DNA from: Mycobacterium sp. PSTR-4-N | GTDB lineage: Bacteria; Actinomycetota; Actinomycetes; Mycobacteriales; Mycobacteriaceae | NCBI RefSeq assembly: GCF_022348085.1 | Contig: NZ_JAKRFN010000010.1 | Span: 111,065 to 175,064, forward strand | Direction of reading: 5' to 3' | DNA length: 64,000 bases | Shown here: positions 53,942-62,588 of the stretch, piece by piece | Position numbering within the stretch: the first letter of the stretch is position 1 | Layout: each line of letters starts with the position of its first letter | The notes under the pieces: model-generated | What the model saw: only the letters and a program-made list of their open reading frames with translations | Told to the model about the DNA's origin: nothing | Database searches by the model: none | Position numbers and translations under genes: made by a program

Positions 53942-54862
53942 GTGACTTCTTCTGCAGCAGACATCGATCTCTCCGGACGCGTCGCTGTCGTCACCGGAGC
54001 CGCCGCCGGGCTGGGCCGGGCCGAGGCCGTCGGACTCGCTCGGGCAGGGGCAACGGTGGTGGTCAACGACATCGCCGCCGCCCTGGACCGCTCTGACGTT
54101 CTCGACGAGATCGCCCAGGCCGGCGCCAAGGGAGTCGCCGTGGCCGGCGACATCAGCGAGCGCTCGACAGCAGATGAACTCGTCGAGACCGCCGACGGTC
54201 TGGGCGGGCTGGGCATCGTGGTCAACAACGCCGGCATCACCCGCGACCGCATCCTGTTCAACATGACCGACGAGGAATGGGATGCGGTCATCAACGTGCA
54301 CCTGCGCGGGCACTTCCTGCTGACCCGCAACGCCGCCACCTATTGGCGGTCGAAGGCCAAGGCCGGAGACGGTCAGATCTACGGCCGGATCATCAACACA
54401 TCGTCCGAGGCCGGTCTGTCCGGCCCGGTCGGCCAGCCCAACTACGGTGCGGCGAAGGCGGGAATCACTGCGCTGACGCTGTCCGCGGCGCGCGCTCTGG
54501 GCCGCTTCGGTGTCCGCGCGAATGCCATCGCGCCGCGGGCCAGGACCGCGATGACGGCCGGCGTGTTCGGTGACGCCCCGGAGTTGCCCGACGGTGTGGT
54601 CGACCCGCTGTCGCCCGAGCACGTCGTGAACCTGGTGCGGTTCCTGGCATCTCCTGCCGCCGAAGCCGTCAACGGACAGCTGTTCATCGTCTATGGTCCG
54701 ACGGTGACGCTCCTCGCGGCGCCGACGGCGGAAAAGCAATTCAGTGCCGACGGCGACGAGTGGGACCCGTCCGCATTGTCGGCAACTCTGCAGGAATACT
54801 TTGCTGATCGTGACCCGGAGAAAAGCTTCTCGGCGGCGATGGGGCTCGGCGACCGAGACTGA
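53942..54862 (+). CDS. hsd4A: Steroid short-chain dehydrogenase Hsd4A, Rv3502c-type
   Basis: The 306-residue SDR has the cofactor motif VTGAAAGLGRAEAV, NNAG near residue 97 and the catalytic NTSSEAGLSGPVGQPNYGAAK with Ser, Tyr and Lys. Homologues named Hsd4A in M. neoaurum act both as beta-hydroxyacyl-CoA dehydrogenase in side-chain degradation and as a 17-beta-hydroxysteroid dehydrogenase. The gene precedes the mce4 operon as Rv3502c does in M. tuberculosis. It starts with GTG 53942 and is preceded by fdxD; both are probably controlled by the KstR box at 53648. A C-terminal extension of ~50 residues follows the SDR core. Confidence 0.9.
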   Translation: MTSSAADIDLSGRVAVVTGAAAGLGRAEAVGLARAGATVVVNDIAAALDRSDVLDEIAQAGAKGVAVAGDISERSTADELVETADGLGGLGIVVNNAGITRDRILFNMTDEEWDAVINVHLRGHFLLTRNAATYWRSKAKAGDGQIYGRIINTSSEAGLSGPVGQPNYGAAKAGITALTLSAARALGRFGVRANAIAPRARTAMTAGVFGDAPELPDGVVDPLSPEHVVNLVRFLASPAAEAVNGQLFIVYGPTVTLLAAPTAEKQFSADGDEWDPSALSATLQEYFADRDPEKSFSAAMGLGDRD

Positions 54863-54892
54863 CAGTCTCTGTTGTCACAGGCGATCCGCAGG

Positions 54893-54906
54893 TAGAACGT
54901 GTTCTA
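54893..54906. promoter_or_regulatory. KstR operator upstream of the mce4 operon
   Basis: The site matches TnnAACnnGTTnnA (nn pairs AG, GT, CT), 30 bp after the hsd4A stop and 217 bp before the yrbE4A start. It is the expected control site of the mce4 operon. The 261-bp gap holds no recognisable gene; a weaker half-matching site lies at 54981-54994. Confidence 0.86.
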
Positions 54907-55123
54907 GAATGACCTGTGTCACACATGGTCTGAGCAGTGCAAACATAACAAAATGACGTGGATTGCCGGTCTTTGACACTGCGAACGTGTTCTAGTTAGT
55001 ATGATCCGGCTCACGGGAGGCAGCGCCGAGTGCGGGGGTGGGAACCCCACGCAGGCAGCTTCTCGGTAAGAGTTCGCCAGGCGTACGTTGTCGACACCTT
55101 CGGACCGAGATCGGAGCACGCGT

Positions 55124-55888
55124 TTGATCGAACAGCTTGCGGCGCCCGCGCGGGCCGTGGGCGGGTTCGTCGAGATGTCCTTGGACACTTTCGCCAAGTC
55201 CTTCCGCCGACCGTTCCAGTTCCGCGAATTCCTGGATCAGACGTGGATGATCGCGCGCGTGTCCCTGGTCCCCACCCTGCTGGTGGCGATCCCGTTCACC
55301 GTTCTGGTGGCGTTCACGCTGAACATCCTGCTGCGTGAGATCGGTGCGGCGGATCTGTCCGGCGCCGGTACCGCGTTCGGCACGATCACGCAGCTGGGGC
55401 CGGTGGTGACGGTGCTGGTCGTCGCCGGTGCCGGGGCGACCGCGATCTGTGCCGACCTGGGGGCCCGCACGATCCGCGAGGAGATCGACGCCATGCGGGT
55501 GCTGGGTATCGACCCCATCCAGCGGCTGGTGGTGCCCCGCGTGCTGGCGTCGACGTTCGTGGCGCTTCTGCTCAACGGCCTGGTCTGCCTGATCGGTCTG
55601 GCCGGCGGCTACGTGTTCTCGGTGTTCCTGCAGGGTGTCAACCCGGGGGCGTTCATCAACGGACTGACGGTGCTGACCGGGCTCGGGGAACTGGTGCTGG
55701 CCGAGATCAAGGCGCTGCTGTTCGGCGTCGTCGCCGGGCTGGTGGGCTGCTACCGCGGCCTGACCGTCAAGGGCGGCCCCAAGGGCGTGGGCAACGCGGT
55801 CAACGAGACCGTGGTCTACGCGTTCATCTGCCTGTTCGTGATCAACGTGATCATGACGGCGGTCGGGGTGAGAGTGCTGGCCCGCTGA
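55124..55888 (+). CDS. yrbE4A: Mce4 transporter permease YrbE4A
   Basis: The 254-residue MlaE/YrbE permease has five to six membrane segments and the family's conserved block GAGATAICADLGARTIREEIDAMRVLGIDPIQRLVVPRV (in part, about residues 105-145). With YrbE4B and an Mce-associated ATPase it forms the inner-membrane part of the cholesterol importer. TTG 55124 is chosen, since it gives a protein of 254 residues beginning MIEQLAAPARAVGG, the usual YrbE4A start, with GGAG 8 nt upstream; the in-frame TTG at 55088 is rejected. The gene ends in a TGATG overlap with yrbE4B. Confidence 0.93.
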   Translation: MIEQLAAPARAVGGFVEMSLDTFAKSFRRPFQFREFLDQTWMIARVSLVPTLLVAIPFTVLVAFTLNILLREIGAADLSGAGTAFGTITQLGPVVTVLVVAGAGATAICADLGARTIREEIDAMRVLGIDPIQRLVVPRVLASTFVALLLNGLVCLIGLAGGYVFSVFLQGVNPGAFINGLTVLTGLGELVLAEIKALLFGVVAGLVGCYRGLTVKGGPKGVGNAVNETVVYAFICLFVINVIMTAVGVRVLAR

Positions 55889-56730
55889 TGAGTTACGACC
55901 TCACCCTCCGGTTCCGGCGCGCGTTCAGTGGCGTGCCGCGCGCCGTCGACACCGTGGGCGAGCAGGCGCTGTTCTACGGCGAATCGGTGAAATACATCCC
56001 CAACGCGGTCACTCGTTATCGCAAGGAGACGATCCGGCTCATCGCCGAGATGACCATGGGCACCGGCGCTCTCGTGATGATCGGCGGAACGGTCGGCGTG
56101 GCGGCGTTCATGACGCTCGCCTCCGGCGGCGTGATCGCCGTGCAGGGATATTCGTCGCTGGGGAACATCGGCATCGAGGCGCTCACCGGGTTCCTGTCGG
56201 CCTTCCTCAACGTGCGGATCGTGGCGCCGGTCATCGCGGGCATCGCGCTCGCGGCGACCATCGGTGCCGGCGCGACAGCGCAACTGGGCGCGATGCGGGT
56301 CGCCGAGGAGATCGACGCCGTGGAGTCGATGGCCGTGCACGCGGTGTCGTATCTGGTGTCGACGCGCCTGATCGCCGGACTGATCGCGATCGTCCCGCTG
56401 TACGCACTGTCGGTGCTCGCCGCGTTCTTCGCGGCCCGCTTCACCACCGTCTACATCAACGGTCAGTCCGCGGGCCTCTACGACCACTACTTCAACACGT
56501 TCCTGGTGCCCAGCGATCTGCTCTGGTCGTTCCTGCAAGCCATCGTGATGTCGGTGGCGGTGATGCTCGTTCACACCTACTACGGCTTCAACGCATCCGG
56601 CGGCCCGGTCGGGGTGGGCATCGCCGTGGGGCAGGCCGTACGTACGTCGCTCATCGTCGTGGTGACGATCGTGCTGTTCATCTCGCTGGCCGTCTACGGC
56701 GCCTCGGGCAACTTCAACCTCTCCGGATAG
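55888..56730 (+). CDS. yrbE4B: Mce4 transporter permease YrbE4B
   Basis: The 280-residue MlaE-family permease carries several membrane helices and the conserved segment GAGATAQLGAMRVAEEIDAVESMAVHAVSYLVSTR (in part, about residues 125-160), the counterpart of the EExDA region in YrbE4A. It pairs with YrbE4A in the Mce4 importer. The ATG at 55888 overlaps the yrbE4A TGA. mce4A follows after 13 bp. Nothing departs from the family norm. Confidence 0.95.
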   Translation: MSYDLTLRFRRAFSGVPRAVDTVGEQALFYGESVKYIPNAVTRYRKETIRLIAEMTMGTGALVMIGGTVGVAAFMTLASGGVIAVQGYSSLGNIGIEALTGFLSAFLNVRIVAPVIAGIALAATIGAGATAQLGAMRVAEEIDAVESMAVHAVSYLVSTRLIAGLIAIVPLYALSVLAAFFAARFTTVYINGQSAGLYDHYFNTFLVPSDLLWSFLQAIVMSVAVMLVHTYYGFNASGGPVGVGIAVGQAVRTSLIVVVTIVLFISLAVYGASGNFNLSG

Positions 56731-56743
56731 GACGACAGCTTTC

Positions 56744-57946
56744 ATGGCCAACGGTGACGCCAAGCGCAGCCACGTGAGGATCGCTGCAGCGATACTCGCT
56801 GTGGTGGTGCTCGCCGCCGTCGTCTTCACGTACCTGTCGTACACCGCGGCCTTCACCTCGACCGACAAGGTGACGGTGCTCTCGCCGCGCGCCGGTCTGG
56901 TGATGGAGACCAAGGCGAAGGTGAAATATCGCGGCATCCAGGTCGGCGAGGTCGAGTCGATCGACTACGCCGGGCAGGACGCCAAGTTGACACTGGCCAT
57001 CCGCAGCGACGACATGCGCTACATCCCGAGCAATGCGCAGGTCCGCATCGCGGGCAACACCATCTTCGGCGCCAAGTCGGTGGAGTTCCTGACACCGCCC
57101 GACCCGGACAAGACGCCGCTGCGGGCGGGGACCCAGGTGCAAGCCAAGGATGTTCAGCTGGAGGTCAACACCCTGTTCCAGACGCTGACCGACGTGCTCG
57201 GCAAGATCGATCCGGTCAACCTGAACGCGACGCTGTCCGCGCTGGCCGAAGGTCTGCGCGGGCACGGAGACGACCTCGGCGCCGGGTTGTCGGGACTCAA
57301 TTACTATCTGCAACAGCTGAACCCGAAGTTGCCGACCCTGCAGGACGACTTCCGCAAGGCGGCGGTCGTCACCAACATCTACGGCGACGCCGCCCCCGAT
57401 CTCGCGACGATCCTCGACAACGCGCCGACCGTCAGCAAGACAGTGGTCGACGAGCAGGACAACCTGAACGCGACACTGCTGGCCGCCACGGGGCTGGGCA
57501 ACAATGCCGCCGACACCCTCGAACCAGGGGCAGACGATTTGATCGCGGCCATTCAGCGGTTGCGGGCACCGCTGAAGGTGGTCGGCGACTACTCGCCCGA
57601 GTTCGGCTGCCTGGTCAAGGGCATCTCGATCGCGATCGAGCGGTTCGCGCCGATCATCGGTGGGATTCGTCCCGGCCTGTTCGTGTCGTCGAGTTTCATT
57701 CCCGGCTCGCCCGCGTACACCTACCCCGAGAGCCTGCCCATCGTGAATGCCTCGGGCGGCCCGAACTGTCGCGGCTTACCGGACGCTCCGAGCAAGCAGT
57801 TCGGCGGATCGTGGTATCACAGCCCGTTCCTGGTGACCGACAACGCCTACGTGCCCTACCAGCCGAACACCGAGCTGCAGTTCGACGCACCCTCGACGCT
57901 GCAGTTCCTGTTCAACGGGGCCTTCGCGGAACGGGATGATTTCTAG
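56744..57946 (+). CDS. mce4A: Mce4A, sterol importer substrate-binding protein
   Basis: The 400-residue Mce protein has an N-terminal membrane anchor (about residues 11-32), an MlaD/Mce domain with YRGIQVGEVESIDY and GNTIFGAKSVEFLTPP, then a long helical region of about residues 130-260 and a C-terminal domain. In the complex, six Mce4 subunits form a tunnel that carries sterols across the envelope. Length equals that of M. tuberculosis Mce4A. The TAG stop overlaps the mce4B GTG (TAGTG). Confidence 0.95.
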   Translation: MANGDAKRSHVRIAAAILAVVVLAAVVFTYLSYTAAFTSTDKVTVLSPRAGLVMETKAKVKYRGIQVGEVESIDYAGQDAKLTLAIRSDDMRYIPSNAQVRIAGNTIFGAKSVEFLTPPDPDKTPLRAGTQVQAKDVQLEVNTLFQTLTDVLGKIDPVNLNATLSALAEGLRGHGDDLGAGLSGLNYYLQQLNPKLPTLQDDFRKAAVVTNIYGDAAPDLATILDNAPTVSKTVVDEQDNLNATLLAATGLGNNAADTLEPGADDLIAAIQRLRAPLKVVGDYSPEFGCLVKGISIAIERFAPIIGGIRPGLFVSSSFIPGSPAYTYPESLPIVNASGGPNCRGLPDAPSKQFGGSWYHSPFLVTDNAYVPYQPNTELQFDAPSTLQFLFNGAFAERDDF

Positions 57947-58989
57947 TGGCACGCAGACTCGGTGCGCAGGACCGCACCATGATCAATGTCGGGGTGTTCA
58001 CCGTGGTGATGCTGCTCGTCGCCGCCATGCTGATCGTGGTGTTCGGCGAGTTCCGGTTCGGTTCGGACAAGGACTATCACGCCACCTTCACTGACGCCTC
58101 GCGGCTCAAGGCCGGCCAAGACGTGCGTATCGCGGGCGTGCCCGTCGGTGCGGTCAAAGACGTCACGCTCAACGACGACAACACCGTCGACGTCGCGTTC
58201 GCGCTCAACGAGCGCTATCAGCTCTACACCTCCAGCAAGGCGCTGGTCCGCTACGAGAACCTGGTGGGCGATCGCTACCTCGAGATCGCCTCGGGCCCGG
58301 GCGATCTGATCAAGCTCCCGCCGGGTGGCACCATCACCAACACCGCGCCCGCGCTCGATCTGGACGCCTTGCTCGGCGGTCTGAAGCCGGTCTTCAAGGG
58401 CCTGGACGGACGGAAGATCAACGAGGTCAGTAATGCGATCATCGAGTTGCTGCAGGGCCAAGGCGGCGCGCTGTCGCAGATGCTGTCGTCCACCAGTGCG
58501 TTCACCCAGGACCTGGCCGCGCGCGATCGACTGATCGGGGACCTGATCACTCATCTGAACACGGTGCTCGGCACGGTCGACGAGAAGGGGGCCGAGTTCG
58601 ACGCCACCGTGGACAAGCTGCAGAAGGTGCTCACCGGTCTCGCGCAGGGGCGCGATCCGATCGCCGGCGCCATCGGCCCGCTGTCCACGGCCACCAACGA
58701 CCTGACAGAGACGCTGGAGAAGAGTCGCCGTCCGCTGCAGGGGGTGCTGGAGAACGTGCGGCCCCTGGCGCAGCGTATGGATGAGCGCAAGGGTGACATC
58801 AACAAGGTCATCGAGCCGCTCGCGGAGAACTACCTGCGGCTCAACGCACTCGGCGCGTACGGCTCGTTCTTCAACATCTATTACTGCTCGATCCGCATGA
58901 AGATCAACGGGCCGGCCGGGAGCGACATCCTCATCCCGTTCGGTGGCCCACCGGATCCGTCGAAGGGGAGGTGCTCTGAGAATGGCTAG
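57946..58989 (+). CDS. mce4B: Mce4B, sterol importer subunit
   Basis: The 347-residue protein has an N-terminal membrane segment (about residues 10-33), an Mce domain with AGQDVRIAGVPVGAVKDVTL and RYENLVGDRYLEIASG, and a helical C-terminal part. Two cysteines close to the C-terminus (YYCSIRM, GRCSENG) are typical. GTG 57946 overlaps the mce4A stop. Its end overlaps the mce4C ATG by 8 bp, so translation of the subunits is coupled. Confidence 0.95.
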   Translation: MARRLGAQDRTMINVGVFTVVMLLVAAMLIVVFGEFRFGSDKDYHATFTDASRLKAGQDVRIAGVPVGAVKDVTLNDDNTVDVAFALNERYQLYTSSKALVRYENLVGDRYLEIASGPGDLIKLPPGGTITNTAPALDLDALLGGLKPVFKGLDGRKINEVSNAIIELLQGQGGALSQMLSSTSAFTQDLAARDRLIGDLITHLNTVLGTVDEKGAEFDATVDKLQKVLTGLAQGRDPIAGAIGPLSTATNDLTETLEKSRRPLQGVLENVRPLAQRMDERKGDINKVIEPLAENYLRLNALGAYGSFFNIYYCSIRMKINGPAGSDILIPFGGPPDPSKGRCSENG

Positions 58990-60040
58990 ACCTGACGGTG
59001 GAAACCCCTTGCGCACCGGCATTTTCGGCATCGTGCTGGTGACCTGCCTGGTTCTGGTGTCGTTCGGTTACAGCAACCTCCCGTTCATGCCGCAGGGCAA
59101 GCCGTACGAGGCGTTCTTCACCGATGCCGGCGGCATCTCGCCGGGCAACGATGTCAACGTCTCGGGGATCAACGTCGGCAAGGTCGAGAGCGTGGCCCTG
59201 GCCGGCGACACCGCGAAGGTGACGTTCACCGTCGACCGCAAGATCATGGTGGGTGACCAGTCGCTGGTGGCGATCAAGACCGATACTGTGCTGGGCGAGA
59301 AGTCGTTGGCCGTGACCCCCAGGGGCGGCGGGTCGGTGACCTCGATCCCGGTGGGGCGCACCACGACTCCGTACACCCTCAACACTGCGCTGCAGGATCT
59401 CGGGCAGAACGCCAGTGAATTGGACAAGCCGCGATTCGAGCAGGCGCTGCAGACGCTGACCGACTCGTTGCGTGATGCCAAGCCGCAGCTGCGCGGTGCG
59501 CTCGACGGCGTCACGAACCTGTCGCGCAGCCTGAACAAGCGCGACGAAGCGCTCGAACAGTTGCTCACCCACGCCAAGCGCATCACCGACACGCTGGCCC
59601 AGCGGTCCGGCCAGGTCAACCAGCTCATCGTCGACGGGAACATGCTGTTCGCCGCCCTCGACGAGCGTCGGCAGGCGCTGAGCAATCTGATCGGCGGAAT
59701 CGACGATGTCTCACGACAACTCTCGGGCTTCGTCGCCGACAACAAGCGGGAGTTCGGCCCGGCGTTGAAGCAGCTGAACTTGGTGATGGACAACCTGCTG
59801 GAGCGGCGCGAGCACATCGGCGAGGCGCTCAAGCGGCTGCCGCCGTACGCGACCACACTCGGCGAAGTGGTCGGCTCGGGCCCCGGATTCCAGATCAACC
59901 TCTACGGTCTGCCGCCCGCCTCGCTGTCCGAAGTCCTGCTCGACACCTACTTCCAGCCGGGCAAACTGCCCGACAGCCTTGCCGACTACCTGCGCGGATT
60001 CATCTCCGAGCGACTGATCATCAGGCCGAAGTCGCCATGA
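58982..60040 (+). CDS. mce4C: Mce4C, sterol importer subunit
   Basis: The 352-residue protein has an N-terminal membrane helix (about residues 13-33), an Mce domain with PGNDVNVSGINVGKVESVAL and VAIKTDTVLGEKSLAVTP, and a long helical region with LNKRDEALEQLLTHAKR. ATG 58982 lies 8 bp before the end of mce4B; the frame is open to 58943 but that stretch is inside mce4B. It overlaps mce4D by 4 bp (ATGA). Confidence 0.95.
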   Translation: MARPDGGNPLRTGIFGIVLVTCLVLVSFGYSNLPFMPQGKPYEAFFTDAGGISPGNDVNVSGINVGKVESVALAGDTAKVTFTVDRKIMVGDQSLVAIKTDTVLGEKSLAVTPRGGGSVTSIPVGRTTTPYTLNTALQDLGQNASELDKPRFEQALQTLTDSLRDAKPQLRGALDGVTNLSRSLNKRDEALEQLLTHAKRITDTLAQRSGQVNQLIVDGNMLFAALDERRQALSNLIGGIDDVSRQLSGFVADNKREFGPALKQLNLVMDNLLERREHIGEALKRLPPYATTLGEVVGSGPGFQINLYGLPPASLSEVLLDTYFQPGKLPDSLADYLRGFISERLIIRPKSP

Positions 60041-61422
60041 CACACAACGATTTGTCTCCGAAGAAGGCCCGCGTGCTGCGTATCGCGCTGGCGGCCGTGC
60101 TCGTCGTCGCCTTGGTGTCGGCCGTGTACCTGGTGTGGCCGTCGCGGGGCGGCAATAAGGTGGTGGCCTACTTCTCGTCTGCGGTCGGTCTCTACTCCGG
60201 CGACGAGGTGCGGGTCATCGGCGTCCCGGTGGGTCGCATCGACTCGATCGAACCCCGTGCCAAGGACGTCAAGATCACGATGTCCATCGACGACGGGGTC
60301 AAGATCCCGGCCGACGCGCAGGCGCTGATCATCTCTCCGAACCTGGTCGCGGCGAGGTTCATCCAGCTGGCACCGGCCTACACCGGTGGCCCGGTGATGG
60401 CGGACGACGCCGAGATCGGGCCGGACCGCACCGCTGTCCCGGTGGAGTGGGACGAGGTCAAGGAGCAGCTCACCCAGCTGAGCAGCCAGCTGGGTCCGCA
60501 GCAGAACTCCGTGCAGGGCCCACTCAAGGCGTTCGTCGACCAGGCCGCCGACACCCTGGATGGCAACGGTGAGTCGTTCCGGCAGGCGATTCGCGAGTTG
60601 TCCCAGACTGCGGGTCGTCTCGGCGACAGCAGAACCGACCTCTTCGGTACGGTCCGCAATCTGCAGGTGCTCGTCAACGCTCTGTCCAACAGCAACCAGC
60701 AGATCGTGCAGTTCACCGACCACGTTGCGTCGGTGTCGCAGGTACTCGCCGACAGCTCCGCCGACCTGGACAACACGCTCGGAACGTTGAATCAGGCCCT
60801 GTCAGACGTGAAAGGCCTACTGGGGGACAACAATAAGGCGCTCGTCGATCAGGTGGGCAAGCTGGCGGACTTCACCAACCTGCTCACCGAGCACAGCGAC
60901 GACATCGAGCAGGTCCTGCACATCACGCCGAACGGTCTGGCCAACTTCTACAACATCTACAACCCCGCGCAGGGCACCGTCGGCGGTCTGCTGACGCTGC
61001 CGAACTTCTCTAATCCCGTCCAGTTTATCTGCGGTGGCACCTTCGACGTCGGCGCGAACCCGGACAATTACAAGCGCGCGGAGATCTGCCGCCAGCGGAT
61101 GGGCCCGGTGTTCAAGCGGATCGCCATGAACTTCCCACCGCTGCTGTTCCACCCCATCAACAGCATCACCGCGTACAAGGGCCAGATCCAGTACGACACC
61201 CCGGCGACGGAAGCCAAGGCCCAGACGCCGGTGCCGTACCTGCAGTGGCAGAACGCCCCTGGAACGACGCCGCCGCCGATCGGTCCGGGTACAGCTGATC
61301 TGGCGTCGATGTTCCTGCCTACCGCTCCGGCGCAGGGTGCAGGTCCGGCACCCGGTCCCGCTGCGGCACAGGGTTCGGGTCCGGCACCCGGTCCCGTTCC
61401 GACCGTGGGGGGAGGCTCATGA
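60037..61422 (+). CDS. mce4D: Mce4D, sterol importer subunit
   Basis: The 461-residue protein has an N-terminal membrane segment (about residues 13-33), an Mce domain with SGDEVRVIGVPVGRIDSIEP and SPNLVAARFIQLAP, a helical middle of about residues 145-290 and a C-terminal region with two cysteines (FICGGTF, AEICRQR). The last ~35 residues are Ala/Gly/Pro-rich with a duplicated GPAPGP segment. It overlaps mce4C and mce4E by 4 bp each. Confidence 0.95.
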   Translation: MTHNDLSPKKARVLRIALAAVLVVALVSAVYLVWPSRGGNKVVAYFSSAVGLYSGDEVRVIGVPVGRIDSIEPRAKDVKITMSIDDGVKIPADAQALIISPNLVAARFIQLAPAYTGGPVMADDAEIGPDRTAVPVEWDEVKEQLTQLSSQLGPQQNSVQGPLKAFVDQAADTLDGNGESFRQAIRELSQTAGRLGDSRTDLFGTVRNLQVLVNALSNSNQQIVQFTDHVASVSQVLADSSADLDNTLGTLNQALSDVKGLLGDNNKALVDQVGKLADFTNLLTEHSDDIEQVLHITPNGLANFYNIYNPAQGTVGGLLTLPNFSNPVQFICGGTFDVGANPDNYKRAEICRQRMGPVFKRIAMNFPPLLFHPINSITAYKGQIQYDTPATEAKAQTPVPYLQWQNAPGTTPPPIGPGTADLASMFLPTAPAQGAGPAPGPAAAQGSGPAPGPVPTVGGGS

Positions 61423-62588
61423 TCCGCAAGGTCATTCGGCCTGCGCTGGCCCTCGGCACCCTGACGGTGCTGGTGTCCGGGTGTGAATTCGGAGGATTGA
61501 ACTCGCTGGACATGCCGGGCACCGCCGGGCACGGCGAGGGTTCCTACACCGTGACCGTCGAGCTGCCGGACGTGGCGACGCTGCCGCAAAACTCACCGGT
61601 GATGGTCAACGATGTGACCGTGGGTAGTGTGTCGGGCATCGACGCCGTCCAGCGCGCCGACGGGACGTTCTACGCGGCGGTGAAGCTGTCGCTGGACAAG
61701 GACGTCAATCTGCCCGCCAATGCAATCGCGAAGGTCGCGCAGACCTCGCTGTTGGGCTCCCAGCACGTCGAATTGGCCGAGCCCCCGGAGAAGCCCGTCG
61801 GCCGGTTGGCTGAAAACTCCAACATCCCGCTGGACCGTACGGGTCGGTATCCGACCACCGAGGAAGTGCTGTCCTCGCTCGGCGTCGTCGTCAACAAGGG
61901 CAATCTCGGCGCGTTGCAGGACATCACCGAGGAGTTCTACAACGCCGTCGTCGGGCGCCAGGGTACGTTCACCGACCTGATTCCTCGGCTGGCCGAGCTG
62001 ACGTCATCGCTGGACCGGCAGACCGACGACATCATCTCTGCCGCCGAGGGTCTCGACCGCTTCGCTGGCATCCTCGCGCGTAGCAAGGACAGTCTGGGCC
62101 GCACCCTGGACACGCTGCCCGCGGCGCTCGATGTCCTGGACCGCAACCGGGCCGCCATCGTCGACACCTTCACCGCGCTGCGCAGGCTCGCGGTGGTGGG
62201 CTCGAAGATCCTCGCCGAGACGAAGGTGGATCTGGCTGCCGACCTCAAGGATCTGTTCCCGGTGGTCAAAGCACTCAACGACAACGCCGATGACTTCATC
62301 CACAGCCTGGAGTTTCTGCCGACATTCCCGTTCCACTACCAGTACCTGCGCAAGGCGGTCCGCGGCGACTACCTCAACGTCTTCGTCACGTTCGACCTGA
62401 CATTGCGTCGCCTCGGCGAGACGGTGTTCACCACCTCGCTCGGGCTCGATCCGAACATGAAGCGCCTCAACGAGGTCGTCAACCCCCCGGACTTCCTGAC
62501 CGGCGAGTTGGCCAACCTGTCCGGACAGGCGGCCGACCCCTTCAAGATTGCGCCGGGAACGGCCACCCAGCACGAGGGGACACCGTAG
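61419..62588 (+). CDS. mce4E: Mce4E lipoprotein (LprN-type)
   Basis: The 389-residue protein starts with a lipoprotein signal; the lipobox is LVSGC, the E subunit being the only lipidated Mce protein of each operon. The Mce domain has NSPVMVNDVTVGSVSGIDAV and AQTSLLGSQHVELAEP, followed by a long helical region with RNRAAIVDTFTALRRLAVVG. M. tuberculosis LprN (Rv3495c) is of similar length. ATG 61419 overlaps mce4D (ATGA); mce4F starts right after the TAG. Confidence 0.95.
   Translation: MIRKVIRPALALGTLTVLVSGCEFGGLNSLDMPGTAGHGEGSYTVTVELPDVATLPQNSPVMVNDVTVGSVSGIDAVQRADGTFYAAVKLSLDKDVNLPANAIAKVAQTSLLGSQHVELAEPPEKPVGRLAENSNIPLDRTGRYPTTEEVLSSLGVVVNKGNLGALQDITEEFYNAVVGRQGTFTDLIPRLAELTSSLDRQTDDIISAAEGLDRFAGILARSKDSLGRTLDTLPAALDVLDRNRAAIVDTFTALRRLAVVGSKILAETKVDLAADLKDLFPVVKALNDNADDFIHSLEFLPTFPFHYQYLRKAVRGDYLNVFVTFDLTLRRLGETVFTTSLGLDPNMKRLNEVVNPPDFLTGELANLSGQAADPFKIAPGTATQHEGTP

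Noticed and set aside
54981..54994. Ninth KstR operator.
   Set aside because: The first position is G instead of T, so it does not match the full consensus; kept only as a remark in a finding.
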